A stretch of DNA of 56,997 nucleotides. It comes from Candolleomyces eurysporus (lineage: Eukaryota > Basidiomycota > Agaricomycetes > Agaricales > Psathyrellaceae). Numbering within the stretch: the stretch's first letter is position 1; every line of letters starts with the position of its first letter. The notes beneath the pieces were generated by a model that worked only from the letters and a program-made list of their open reading frames with translations, had not been told where the DNA came from and searched no databases. Location: the NCBI GenBank assembly GCA_027579435.1, contig JANBPK010000963.1, positions 1 to 56,997 on the forward strand, written 5' to 3'. Made by a program: the position numbers and the translations under genes. This document shows, piece by piece, positions 1 through 9,707 of this stretch.

Positions 1-723
1 TGAGTACTAAATATCGAGACAAAGAATCACACACGCACGATAAACCATATAATAAGGTAGTTTCTTTCGCGGTTCGGCCATAGTTCCAAAGGTCAGGAGG
101 CATACCTGGATCAAATGGGCTGCAGATCAACGTGAGGGTGCTGGGACTGGGAAAGTGTCCCATTCAGAAGCTGAGAACTTCGGCAAGGGTTCTGTCTCAT
201 GACCTCGGGAGTTGTTGGAGAGGTCAAAGTATTCCACGACATCCACCTCGTCTTTCTAAGACCGTCGGCAGCAACGATCAAGACGGGCTCGACAATGGTG
301 CATGGAACACATCCTCAAAAGTTGAGAAAGACAACAAACCGAGAATTAGCCGCTAGTGTATTCGAGGTCGAAGTACAGGTAAAGGACATGCGGCAAAACT
401 GGAACAGAATTATGGGTATTCGCAATCGTGAAGGCGGTAATTTGGGACTTACAGGAAGCAGAAGAAGTTGATTATCCTGGCATTGAATCGCAGCACGTCA
501 ATAAATGGCAAGAGATGATTCTCAGGCCGAGAGGCTTGGAGAGCGACTACGCTCACATCTACCGGTACTAAACCGACGAAGTTCCCGAGAATGGAATCAG
601 CATAAGTACGTACGTGCGCTGCGTGACCATTCATGTGGAAAACTCGAGCGAGTGAGTCCTTTGTGTGCACCCGATGCGAGTAAAAATAGATTCAAGAAGG
701 TTCGGTACAAATGTCGCGTCCTA
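1..723. other. left-edge region without an assigned gene
   Basis: No recognisable protein emerges on either strand. A short open stretch on the minus strand around 130-270 is rich in acidic and Ser residues and could be an exon of a gene that continues beyond the left edge, but I could not connect it to a start, stop or family. The right part should be the 3' flank of the NECAP gene, whose stop codon is at 724-726. Confidence 0.4.
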
Positions 724-1601
724 TTATCGTCGCTTGCTGGCACTCGGGGGAGGGGGAAGGAAAGGTAACGCGCCACCTCCCGCTCCTGTGACATTGGAGT
801 CTGAAGTTCCGAGTAAATTGGAAGAACTTGATTGCTTGCTCCGACCTGGGATCGAAATTGAAAAAGTTTGACCTTCTTTCAAGGTGTAGTCTTTCTTTGG
901 TCCAGCAGGTGCTTTAGCTTCCGGTTCTTCACTCTCAGCAGAAGCATTTAGGGCAGCGCGGTGCCGCCTGGTCGAACCAATTGGGTACGTGATTGGCTAC
1001 TCGGGGATGTGGGGAACACCTACTTGGTATAATCTTGAAGAGCAACGTCTAGAATAGGTGAATCAGAAGAAATAAACACCGTCTGCAATCCTTGTACTTA
1101 CTGAAATCGAAGCTGTCTGTCCTCTCCGCAAACCCCATGCCTATGTAAGCCTTCTTGCCTTCATCTTCGACTCGGACGACAAAGTAACGAGAGGAATCCA
1201 GAACTGCTTCGACAGAGGGTCGAGCGGGATCATACCCTGTCTTTGCGAATACTGCTGACAGTCAGATCGTGGCCAGGGGAGTAAGATTAACCGTTATCAT
1301 ACGTTCACCTACGCCAGCATTCAAGTCAGCTCTAACGCTCTCGGTGCATGAGCGGACTCACCAGTAGTGGCGTCCTCAAACACCAATGTCACTCCTTTCG
1401 AGTTCTCTAGAACTTTCAGTCGGCCTTTCCACAGAGGCGCTGCGAGGTCACCCCAGTCATTCGCGCGATGACCTTCGTTCTTGTTGAGCGGTGGGATTCG
1501 GTACACTGCATCGAAGTAAGCAGATGCTGAAGGCTCAAGGCAATGTATAGACCTGATATTTCGCGAGCAATATAGAGGATAGATTCGATATCGTCGTCCA
1601 T
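724..1601 (-). CDS. NECAP-family endocytic coat adaptor
   Basis: Adaptin-ear-binding coat-associated protein (PH-like NECAP fold), which links AP-2/clathrin coats to accessory factors during endocytosis. I model six exons on the minus strand: 1601-1553, 1505-1362, 1308-1303, 1251-1102, 1048-1024 and 967-724. They sum to 618 nt, or 205 residues. Visible family hallmarks are VYRIPP near residue 18, WKGRLKV, TGELFAKTGYD, DSSRYFVVRVED, AYIGMGFAERTDSFDF and NVALQDY. The C-terminal 80 residues are Lys/Ala/Ser-rich and end in a proline run; animal members also have a divergent tail. The third exon is only 6 nt and supplies the conserved Gly-Glu-Leu; skipping it stays in frame but loses that motif. 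It is divergent from the COP9 gene, with 91 bp between the start codons. The family call is confident; the exact C-terminus is less so. Confidence 0.85.
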
Positions 1602-1692
1602 GATGATGGTTTAGGAATAGGAATACTGTGGCGGCAACTGATTGGAGGTGCCCGTGCCACTTTGTTTGTACAGTCTTCCTCTCACTTCCACC

Positions 1693-2709
1693 ATGGTGAA
1701 CGCGCCTCCAACGCCTCCTCCGCTCTCAACCACAGAACTTCAGGATGCTGCGAGGGCGTCTTCCAGCCAGAACACCACTGAAACTCAATCCACTACCCCA
1801 GATGTGTATCAGCTACGATTCCCTGCCATAGTGGACGCAGTCTCTCGCAGCGACTATCGTGCGGTGGCTCGTATCGCAGAAGAGATCGACTTGACTGTGA
1901 GATAACCACTCAAGCCAGCTATGCAATATCTCATTGGAGAGGCAGGCCGTTGGAGACCACCAGACCAGTAGATTGCTGATAATTGNCCCCCCTTGTGCTG
2001 GCCTATCTGATTGAGGATCAGACGTGAGATCTCTTCCAGTTGAGATCTATACCTTACTGAATCGCATCAATAGACCCCCAGCTCGTTATGCCCTTGCTCG
2101 ACTTCCGGACATCCATGCAAGTTTACCCCTTAGCAAGTTGCTGGCTGGTCTAGTGAACGTGACGCTCAACCGCGTACACCCCCAAGTCTACGCCACAGCC
2201 ACGTCCCTCGTCGAGCTCGTCTCCCAGCCAGATTTTTTCCACCAAGAACTTGCCTTGGTTCTCACCAAACTGGCGACAGTGTTCATGGGTTCGTGCTCCT
2301 GTGTCTTCAACGAGTCGAAGGTGGACTGGCTGAAGCACACTGCTTAGATCGCTTCCGTCTGAGGACATTCGAGCTTCTCTCCAAGGCGTACAGCTCTTTG
2401 CCTTTGACATTAGCGGAGAGCTATCTTGGAGTGTCTGGGTCGCTTATATTGGAAGGTTAGCAGACGCTCAAAGATTATGATACCGACGCTAAGGAACCTT
2501 TGCAGAGGCAGGCAAAAACGGTTGGACCTACGATGCCAGTAGTCAAATCCTCAAGCCAAAGGCAAGGGCGAAGGCGGAGGCAAACTTCAAGGGTTCGTTC
2601 CTTCATACCTGTACTCACTCGATGTGCCTGATTCTAGCTCTATGTAGGCTCTTCATCCTTGTCCACCTTCGACTTCGTCACGGACAGTGTCGGACGATTG
2701 GAAGCGTAG
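1693..2709 (+). CDS. COP9 signalosome subunit 8-like PCI protein
   Basis: A CSN8/PSD8-type PCI protein. The COP9 signalosome removes Nedd8 from cullins and so tunes ubiquitin ligases. Six exons fit: 1693-1896, 1946-2023, 2074-2288, 2348-2455, 2506-2592 and 2648-2709. Counting the N at 1986 as an extra base, the total is 753 nt and 250 residues in one frame. Family-like segments are APLVLAYLIEDQTPPARYAL (helical repeat), RLRTFELLSKAYSSLPL and the winged-helix part AESYLGVSGSLILEEAGKNG. The ATG at 1693 sits in a good context (CCACCATGG); an in-frame ATG at 1642 would add 17 residues and is less likely. Distinguishing CSN8 from the proteasome lid subunit Rpn12 rests on the short length and the PPARYALARLP segment. 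The single N beside a C-run breaks the raw frame and looks like a base-call artefact. Confidence 0.75.
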
Positions 2710-3121
2710 TGATTAGCATTTTCCCCAGGGGAATTAGTTCCACCACGATATTCGTTGTACTATGTAGTAAAGAAAAGCTAATATCAACCAGGAAGAGCCC
2801 CAATTTTGTAGTCTCCATGTCTCTCGATGTTAAGCGCCTAGCGTCACGTGACATATTTGTGCTTAAATGGGTGATCGCGTCCCTGACGCGACTTGATCTT
2901 GAACCAATCCCAGCGCTCTGCCTTGCAACATAGTAAACTCAGAATTTAGGCATCTTTATTGGATAGTATGTTGATTTTTGCTCTATTCAGGATGCATGCG
3001 AGTCATTTTGCCGGCCGCTAACTTCAGACTCTGCTGGTATCTTCTGATTCTGCAGGTCTTCATGACGCAAGGGTCCACCTCTGAAGAAGGGGCATGCGCT
3101 CCGGTCGCGGGCAGCTCTGGC
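2710..3121. other. intergenic region between CSN8-like and UBLCP1-like genes
   Basis: No coding potential that I recognise. It should contain the CSN8-like 3' UTR and the promoter of the phosphatase gene. The only clear element is the CACGTG palindrome listed separately. Confidence 0.5.
2844..2851. promoter_or_regulatory. TCACGTGA palindrome (E-box core)
   Basis: A perfect 8-bp palindrome with a CACGTG core, about 270 bp upstream of the UBLCP1-like start. bHLH factors of the Cbf1/Pho4 class bind this core in fungi. One site can occur by chance, so a regulatory role is inference only. Confidence 0.3.
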
Positions 3122-4804
3122 ATGGCTACTGTAGGCCCTCGACGAAGTTTTCTGATTCCATGACCTCCCTTACCGAGAATCTAGGAAACCCTAGATGCCG
3201 ACACTACCGCGGATCGTTGGGTCGACCTTCAGTTTACCTGGGCTGGAAAGGCTTTCAAGCTTACCATAGCAGACTCAGATAGGTCGGTGCTCTCTCTTCA
3301 TCGGCGCTCGCCAGGTAGATTGACCCTTTTTGCAGAGTCTTCGACTTGAAAACGAGTCTCCGTGATCTGACAAAGGTCCCTATCGAAAGACAGAAGATTC
3401 TTGGACTCGTTAAAGGAAAGCTACCTCCTGATCAGGCTCGAGTGTGAGTGGACATCCACTGCACGACGACTGTCTGTCTTACCATTTTGTTCAGAGCTGA
3501 CCTAGGGCTGACCCCGGGAAAGAAATTCTCTCTCATTGGCACTCCCGAAGGCGACGAGATCAAAGATCCATCCAGTCAGTACTCGACTTGAGGCTTTCGA
3601 ACCGAACTGATATTAATACTCATGGCACTGCCAGAACTTGAGAGCCTACCGGATGTGGTCAACGACCTCGACGTGGACTTTACTGAGAACATGGCAGCTA
3701 GTAACCGCTATCAGCACGATGCCAGAAACATTCGTAAAGTGAAGGAGATGACGGCAAAACTCAACGTCAACATCATAACTCCCCTTCGACCAGGGAAGAG
3801 GCTTCTCGTCCTCGACATCGACTATAGTCAGTGTTTGAGCATAAACCTGAGTTCGTAAACTGATCGCGCATACACAGCCATTCTTGACACGAAGCCACTT
3901 ACGTCTGGAAGTCTCCCTCCTAGTGAATGTGCACGGCCTTATCTACACGAGTTCCTCGAAGCAATATACCCACACTATGACAGTTCGTAGCCCTTTCGGT
4001 CTCGTTCCTCTATCACAACTCATGTTATCTTTCTAGTTTGCATCTGGTCAGCGCACTGCACATTTTGCTCATGATATCACCGCTGAGCCCTGATGCCTCG
4101 TGCTCTAGGTCACAAACCAGCTGGATATGGTTGGAAACGAAATTGGTAGAGCTGGGCATGATCGGATCTGACAAGAACTATCATGTTCGTGCTCTTCAAT
4201 TGTTTGTTGTGTGTGTCGCTCATACTTCCAGAACAGATCTCTTTCGGTAAAGCCCCTTCTTACTCGGCAAGGAAAGTTTCCAAGTCCTCAAATTCTTCGC
4301 CCTAGTTTTGGACAAAACCTCAATGTTCACGGTGTTCACAGAGCGTGAAGGAAAACCTTGGCAACACTCTGTCAAGGCACTCCAGATCATTTGGAATCAT
4401 TTCCCTGAGTAGTGAGTTCAGCTCTCTCTGTGGTTCGACTGGTCACTCTGATATGGAGGAATTTCAGTAATGCGAGCAATACTGTTCACGTTGACGATCT
4501 GGTGACGTATCTTCTCGCTTTCAGACTTCTCAGCTTTCTCAATGGTTGTCTAGAGCCGCAATTTTGCTTTGAATCCCAGGGAAGGGATCAAGATCCATGC
4601 ATTCAAAAATGCCCACACCTCGGAAGCCATGGCCGACCGAGAACTCGAGAAGCTCACCCGATACCTGGTACACATATCGAGCCTTGACGATTTTCGAACG
4701 ATAGCCCACAAGGTACGCGATTATCATGGCGCTCGTATATGTCCACTGACTTTCTTGATGCTTAGGAATGGAAAAATGTCGTAAAGAAATTGTCTCGCCC
4801 ATAG
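3122..4804 (+). CDS. UBLCP1-like nuclear proteasome CTD phosphatase
   Basis: Ubiquitin-like-domain-containing CTD phosphatase. The family docks on Rpn1 and dephosphorylates nuclear 26S proteasomes. The first exon is very short: ATG GCT ACT at 3122-3130, then an intron to 3184, giving MATETLDADTTADRWVDLQF. The N-terminal UBL spans roughly residues 15-90 (WAGKAFKLTI, PIERQKILGL, LGLTPGKKFSLIGTPEG). The FCP/SCP HAD phosphatase domain follows. Its catalytic motif LVLDIDYTILDT (DxDxT) is split by the intron at 3827-3877. Further landmarks are ICIWSQTSWIWLETK, VLDKTSMFTVF, NTVHVDDLSRNFALNP and the C-terminal EWKNVVKKLSRP ending at TAG 4802-4804. About ten introns of roughly 50 nt interrupt it. Domain order matches animal and plant UBLCP1, so the identification is strong; some inner exon edges are approximate. 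Confidence 0.88.
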
Positions 4805-5253
4805 GGTAAGGCTGGGATCCGACGGGAAAGCATCGTTTCCTCATCAAGGTGGATGACTCCTGGTGTACGGATCACAAGGCTTGTGTGTACCTATATCTGT
4901 AGTGTCACAGGACACCTTTTGTCATCTTTAAGGCGTTTCTTGAATTTCGATTTGCAATTTATGGATTGTACTGTAATCAAGTTCATTGAACATTCCTGCT
5001 GGGTCAGTGATTTCGTGTACTTCTGTACCAGCGTGTGTTAGTTCATCCCTCCGTTAACGCTCCTCGATGATTTTGACATACCTAATAGTATGTACCATAA
5101 GCTTGAAACGACCTGATCGCAACGCCGACCTTAGTTCCGTCGCCGATCCGTTTCAGTGCTTGTTGATGAGATCAAGGTTACAAGTATGTGTGAGAGCTCA
5201 AGTGAGTGACCGAATTATCACAAGCACTGCTGAACCACACAGGAGTCCTTTAA
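4805..5253. other. intergenic region
   Basis: AT-richer than the flanking genes, with no recognisable coding sequence. It should hold the 3' UTR of the UBLCP1-like gene and the promoter of the Nudix gene. Confidence 0.5.
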
Positions 5254-6582
5254 ATGCCACCACTCCCGGTAAAATGGAGGTCGTTTATCCGTCTCGCATT
5301 TACTCCTGGGTGCTTTCTTGCTCCTCTCTCTGCCACGTATCTCTTTAACGGACGCGCTGCCTGCCAAAGGGTTTGTCTTACAACAATGTCTGCCTCTGCC
5401 ACAAATTCGACAGTCGCACCTAAACCGGTGCCAATACCACGACCTTCTGCAAGCCTGGTCATCATCAACCAGCGAAACGAGATACTGCTTGTCGAAAGAA
5501 ATCCGAAATCTAGCGCCTTTGGTGGAATGCATGTTCGTATCTCCCGGGTAGCAAACCGTGGCTTTCTCATAAACTGGAAATCTAGGTCTTCCCCGGAGGC
5601 AATTTCGACAAGAAGCAAGACTCGTCGCTTGCCATCACTGCTATTCGCGAGACCTTCGAAGAGTCAGGCTTGCTCTTGGCCTCTTCATTTGCGGATAGCT
5701 CGGTAATGAATTCAAGTGCGACTGTGTCGGAGAAGGTATTGGACGAGGAACGGTTTGCGATACATCAGCAAAAAAAGCTGTTTCAAGATTTCCTGTCGGA
5801 GCACAACCTCAGGCCAGATGTCGCTGCGCTTATGCCCTTCACCGAGTGGATAACCCCTGTTGGCCCTCCGAAGTGAGATACCTAGCTTATCTCCGGTATG
5901 GTCGGTCTCTGCTCACATTGTAAACCGTTCTTTTCGTATACAGGCGGTTCCGAACTCAGTTTTTTGTGACTTTCCTTACGCCGTCCCCGTCGTCGGGTTT
6001 CTCCTCGGGAAAGAAGCAAGAGAGGCTCCCAACTCCAGGTACTGTATGATCGACGTGAAGCCCGATTTCTAAACGCTAACCTGAGCATTCTATTTTCATT
6101 GCTTGACGCAGATGGTGGGCAGGAAGTAATTGCAGCCCGCTTTATCCACCCTGCCGAAGCCCTGGAAGAACATAAAGCGCAGAAGATGAGCTTTATGCCA
6201 CCACAATTCTACATCCTGAGCACCCTCGCGGAAATCCTCAAGGGGTCGGTGAACACTGCAGAGCAACGTGAGCGAGTCGAGGCTCTCTCAGCTGGTGCTT
6301 TTGGCAAGCTGGTGATCAACCCTCTGGCTATCGGCAAAGATGATACCGGTCGCCAGATCTTGGCATACGAGGGTGATGAAGGAAGAGGAGGCCCGAAGGG
6401 GAGACTTCACCGTGCAATGGTGCAGTTTGGGAAAGGGGTAAACAGTTTTGTCGCCTATGAGGAGTTAGTACTGACTCTCTGCTTCTCCTCAGACCGTTGC
6501 GCAGATAACTTTAGTTCGGAACTTCGACATTTCCAAGGACATAGAACCTGCTACTTTCAATATGCCTTCTTCCAAACTCTAA
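5254..6582 (+). CDS. Nudix hydrolase of the NUDT19/acyl-CoA diphosphatase type with PTS1
   Basis: Nudix hydrolase, probably cleaving CoA or acyl-CoA to phosphopantetheine and 3',5'-ADP in peroxisomes. The Nudix region reads VFPGGNFDKK followed, after a short insertion, by ITAIRETFEESGLLL, which keeps the REx2EE helix; the insertion resembles NUDT19-type proteins. Five exons are visible: 5254-5534, then segments starting near 5588, 5942, 6112 and 6538. The last exon ends ...NMPSSKL-stop, a canonical Ser-Lys-Leu peroxisomal signal. Two in-frame ATGs compete. The one at 5386 begins MSASATNSTVAPKPVPIPR and is the conservative start. The one at 5254 adds 44 residues rich in Arg, Leu, Ala and Ser with only one acidic-free amphipathic-looking stretch, possibly a mitochondrial leader. 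I give the longer frame as the outer limit. The substrate is inferred from family. Confidence 0.8.
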
Positions 6583-7021
6583 CGATAAATGCTCCCGGAC
6601 GCTTGTAGCGACAGCCTGACCAGGTGCGGGTGATCATGGGGTCATCGAATCCGTTCCAAACGACCCCGCATACCACTTGAGAGGCCACGGGATCTTGCAT
6701 CTCAATAGGCGTGCGATAGGCATATTATCGACGGTCGCCATCGACGCGCATCTGGATGCGGTATACGTTATAGGACGCATAAACATTAATGTATTCAGTA
6801 TATTATTAGGCATAAACGAGTGGTTCTAGTTGGTAGAGGCAAAGAAGAGATTTATAGCTACAGAGGGGTGTTCAAAAAGACAACAAAAGCTATGCTACAG
6901 TGGGCAGGTCTAGTGGGCAGACCAGATTAAATGAGAGAACGAGTTGAAATAAGTGAATGGGGATAAATAACCGATGATGTCGAGAAAGAAAGCGGGAATC
7001 AGCCGTGCATCTATCGAATAT
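6583..7021. other. convergent intergenic region
   Basis: Lies between the 3' ends of the Nudix (+) and esterase (-) genes. I see no gene; an AT-rich stretch around 6780-6850 is compatible with polyadenylation regions of both transcripts. Confidence 0.5.
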
Positions 7022-8920
7022 CTAGTTGTAGAACTGGTAGTCGTAATCAACGCTCGAGCCCCAGAAAGATGGGTCGCAAGCACCAACATCGGCCTCACCA
7101 GTTCCTCCAAGGCGCAGAGCGTGAACATCGGTAGTCGTCGCCGCGGTCCAAGTTGGTAGGCCAGCCGCATTTGGGTTACCATTGTTGAGGAATGCCTTGT
7201 ATCGTTGCTGAATCTGCGAGGTAAGAGCACTTTGTTCCGCAGTTGGGTTGGCAACGGTCCCGAACTGTGGCACAAGAGAAAGACATCGTCAGAAAATACA
7301 AAACCATGAATAATTAGAAAGACATACCACAATCTGGATATCGTCTTGGTGGCAGACGACGCCGTTTTGAGTGCACCTTGCGACTTCCTCGTTGCCAGGG
7401 TAGGTGGCACCAACTACGAATTGACCAACATAAGCGTTACTGCCAGCCTGAACCCATGCCCTTGAGAAAGTCCAGCCCGCGCACTTCCACAAATAATCAG
7501 TGCCGAGTTTCTCAAGTTGGAATCGGCCATCGACCTTCCCGTCGACTATCGATCCGGGGGCAGGGGTGTAGAATGGTGAATCCAGGATAACAGAAGTCCT
7601 CTGGTTTCCGAAAGTGAGACTGGTTAAATAAGGGAAAGCTCCCTCGTCCAGAAGAGGTGGGAGCGATTTGAAAATAGCCCAGGCGGCCTCGTTTTCAACG
7701 GAAGTCACAAGGAGGGGTTTGTTGATTGAAGGGAAGGGTGCGGTGGTGTCGAATGGTGTGGTAATAAAAGTCCCATCGAGGACTGGGCGGATCGGTTGTC
7801 CAGTACCTGCAGCGGGGATGTTGTTCACTGCGTATTCATACGTGGCTTGCTGTGCTGAGAGAATGGAGCTGAGGGACAAGCCATTCTGGCAAGAGGCAGA
7901 GCTACATCCGACTCTATTCTTGAAGTCATCGGCAATGGCTTGGTGAATGCTAGGGCGAAGGTGTCCAAAGTTGATGGGGTCCGAGTGCAAGATCACTGAA
8001 CGGAAAAGAGAACTGGCGGAAGGCGCAGAGAGTATGGCACGAATCATGCTGGCACCAGCGCTCTGGCCGGCAAGAGTCACTTTGGAAGCACTTCCACCAA
8101 ACGATGGCGCGACACGCTTGACGAATTCCAATGCATTGACAACATCTTTGACTGCAAGGTTCGTATTGCCACTGGGGGCCAAAAGCCCGAGCTAATAACA
8201 GGTAAGTGACCGGGGTCTCAATAACATGGCGCGAAAGGCAACTTACAGCGCCAAGACGATATTGAGGGACAACAACGATGGAGTTTGTTGCCAAGGCAAG
8301 CTTGGAACCGTCGATACCTGTAGAAGTGGCAGAGCCTACGACGAAAGAGCCCCCATGAATCCTTGAAGGAAAAGAGACTGAGCCCATCGCACATCAACGA
8401 TATGTAGCAAAAACACTCACCAGACTAGGACAGGCGCGTTGCTTGTCAGCGGATTCAGAGAAGGTGGTACATAGAGCACCATCGAAAGACAGTCTTCGGA
8501 GTAGGCCGATGAACTGACATCGTTCTGAGGGCAAGCCAATGGCAGGGCGGACACGTTATTTGAGCCATTGCTGGTGAGAGGGCGTTAATCCTAGAACTTG
8601 CAGACGCGAGTGTAGAAAACTTACGGAAGCTCCCAGGAGTTGACCAGAGTAGATGGGGCCCAGCGCGCCGCACTTGCGTATCTGACTGGGTAACGGTGGG
8701 CACCATCTGGGTCGAGGACGCCACTAGCAGTGCCGAACGGGGTAACCCGAGAGAGAGCATTAAGACCACCCTCGGGGCAAAGGTATCTTTCCACAAAGGA
8801 GAGCTGGCATAAGATCTTCTTGGGGTCGATTTTTGGAATCCTAAGGCCAATGGGTGCTGCAGAGACGGACGAGAGAAGGAGAGCCTGGAGTAAAAGAGGG
8901 ACTAGAAGAGCGGACAACAT
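7022..8920 (-). CDS. secreted type-B carboxylesterase/lipase
   Basis: Alpha/beta-hydrolase of the cholinesterase-like carboxylesterase family, predicted extracellular. The ATG at 8920 begins a signal peptide (MLSALLVPLLLQALLLSSVSA) followed by AAPIGLRIPK. An in-frame ATG at 8977 would add a Ser-rich stretch and is less likely. Family landmarks in order are YASAARWAPS, SEDCLSMVLYVP, the oxyanion loop IHGGSF, the nucleophile elbow GQSAGAS, SVENEAAWAIF carrying the acidic residue, and VCHQDDIQIVFG carrying the catalytic His. The triad is therefore complete. Exons are separated by short introns near 8208-8246, 8361-8417, 8572-8622 and 7274-7328. The protein ends SSVDYDYQFYN. Paired Cys residues (ERYLCPE, EDC, VGCSSASC) fit an extracellular, disulphide-bonded enzyme. 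The substrate cannot be read from sequence. Confidence 0.88.
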
Positions 8921-9707
8921 GGTGGAGAGGAGAAGAGGAGAAGAAGGCCAGGACCTGGAGAAAGAGGAAACGAGCAATGCGAATCATTTATAGCAGTCAT
9001 GGACACGGCTAATGAAACGACGAGTTGACATTTTCCTGACAGACAACGCGAACCTAGCTGGGAAATCTCCCTCATTAGGACCATCGCCGCCCAAATCTGG
9101 ACCAAAGGCGCATGTTATCGCCGTCAAATGTCCGTGTCATGCATGTCTTCTGATGATCTTCCTCTGGTTGTATTTTCTACCTCCATCTAGACGCCGCCTT
9201 GTCTTTTCCAATTACAAGGCTGCCCGCTCTCATCAGGCGCAGCGAATCTTCGTGTAATCCTGGACGTACCTCATGATAGGAACCCAGGCACAGTGTTTGC
9301 CACTGTGATCTCATGATGAATTCTGGAGAGAGTGCTTCTCATCCGCGCATCGGGAGGCGAAGCACACAGTTTCACGCTCATGATGCGAGTTGGCTGTGAA
9401 TATTGAATTCTGACGCAGATCTAGATGTTCGGATACCGAGCGAGTTAGCTTTCAGTTTGCGTTCAAGGGGCCACCTCCGCTCATATTCAATATTTCCAAC
9501 ATGTTACGATAAATTTGATTGATGAGAGCAGGCAACTCAATGGTACCTGCGGCACTGGGTTATGTTATGACAGAGGAAAGAATTGAACGAGGAACGATTG
9601 CGGGTGCGGCGTAGGAAGATGTTTGGATGCATCGGTTTTGCCAAACAAATACGGCGCGTCTGAACGTCATTCAGTGCTGGTTCAACGATATTCCGCTCGC
9701 CCGTTCG
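8921..9707. other. divergent intergenic region
   Basis: About 790 bp between the start codons of the esterase (-) and the Drn1-like gene (+), presumably holding both promoters. I recognised no coding sequence or repeat. Confidence 0.5.

Noticed and set aside
2024..2073. Coding reading LPVEIYTLLNRIN before PPARYAL in the CSN8-like gene
   Set aside because: It is better explained as a 50-nt GT-AG intron; splicing it out joins EDQT to PPARYALARLP in frame.
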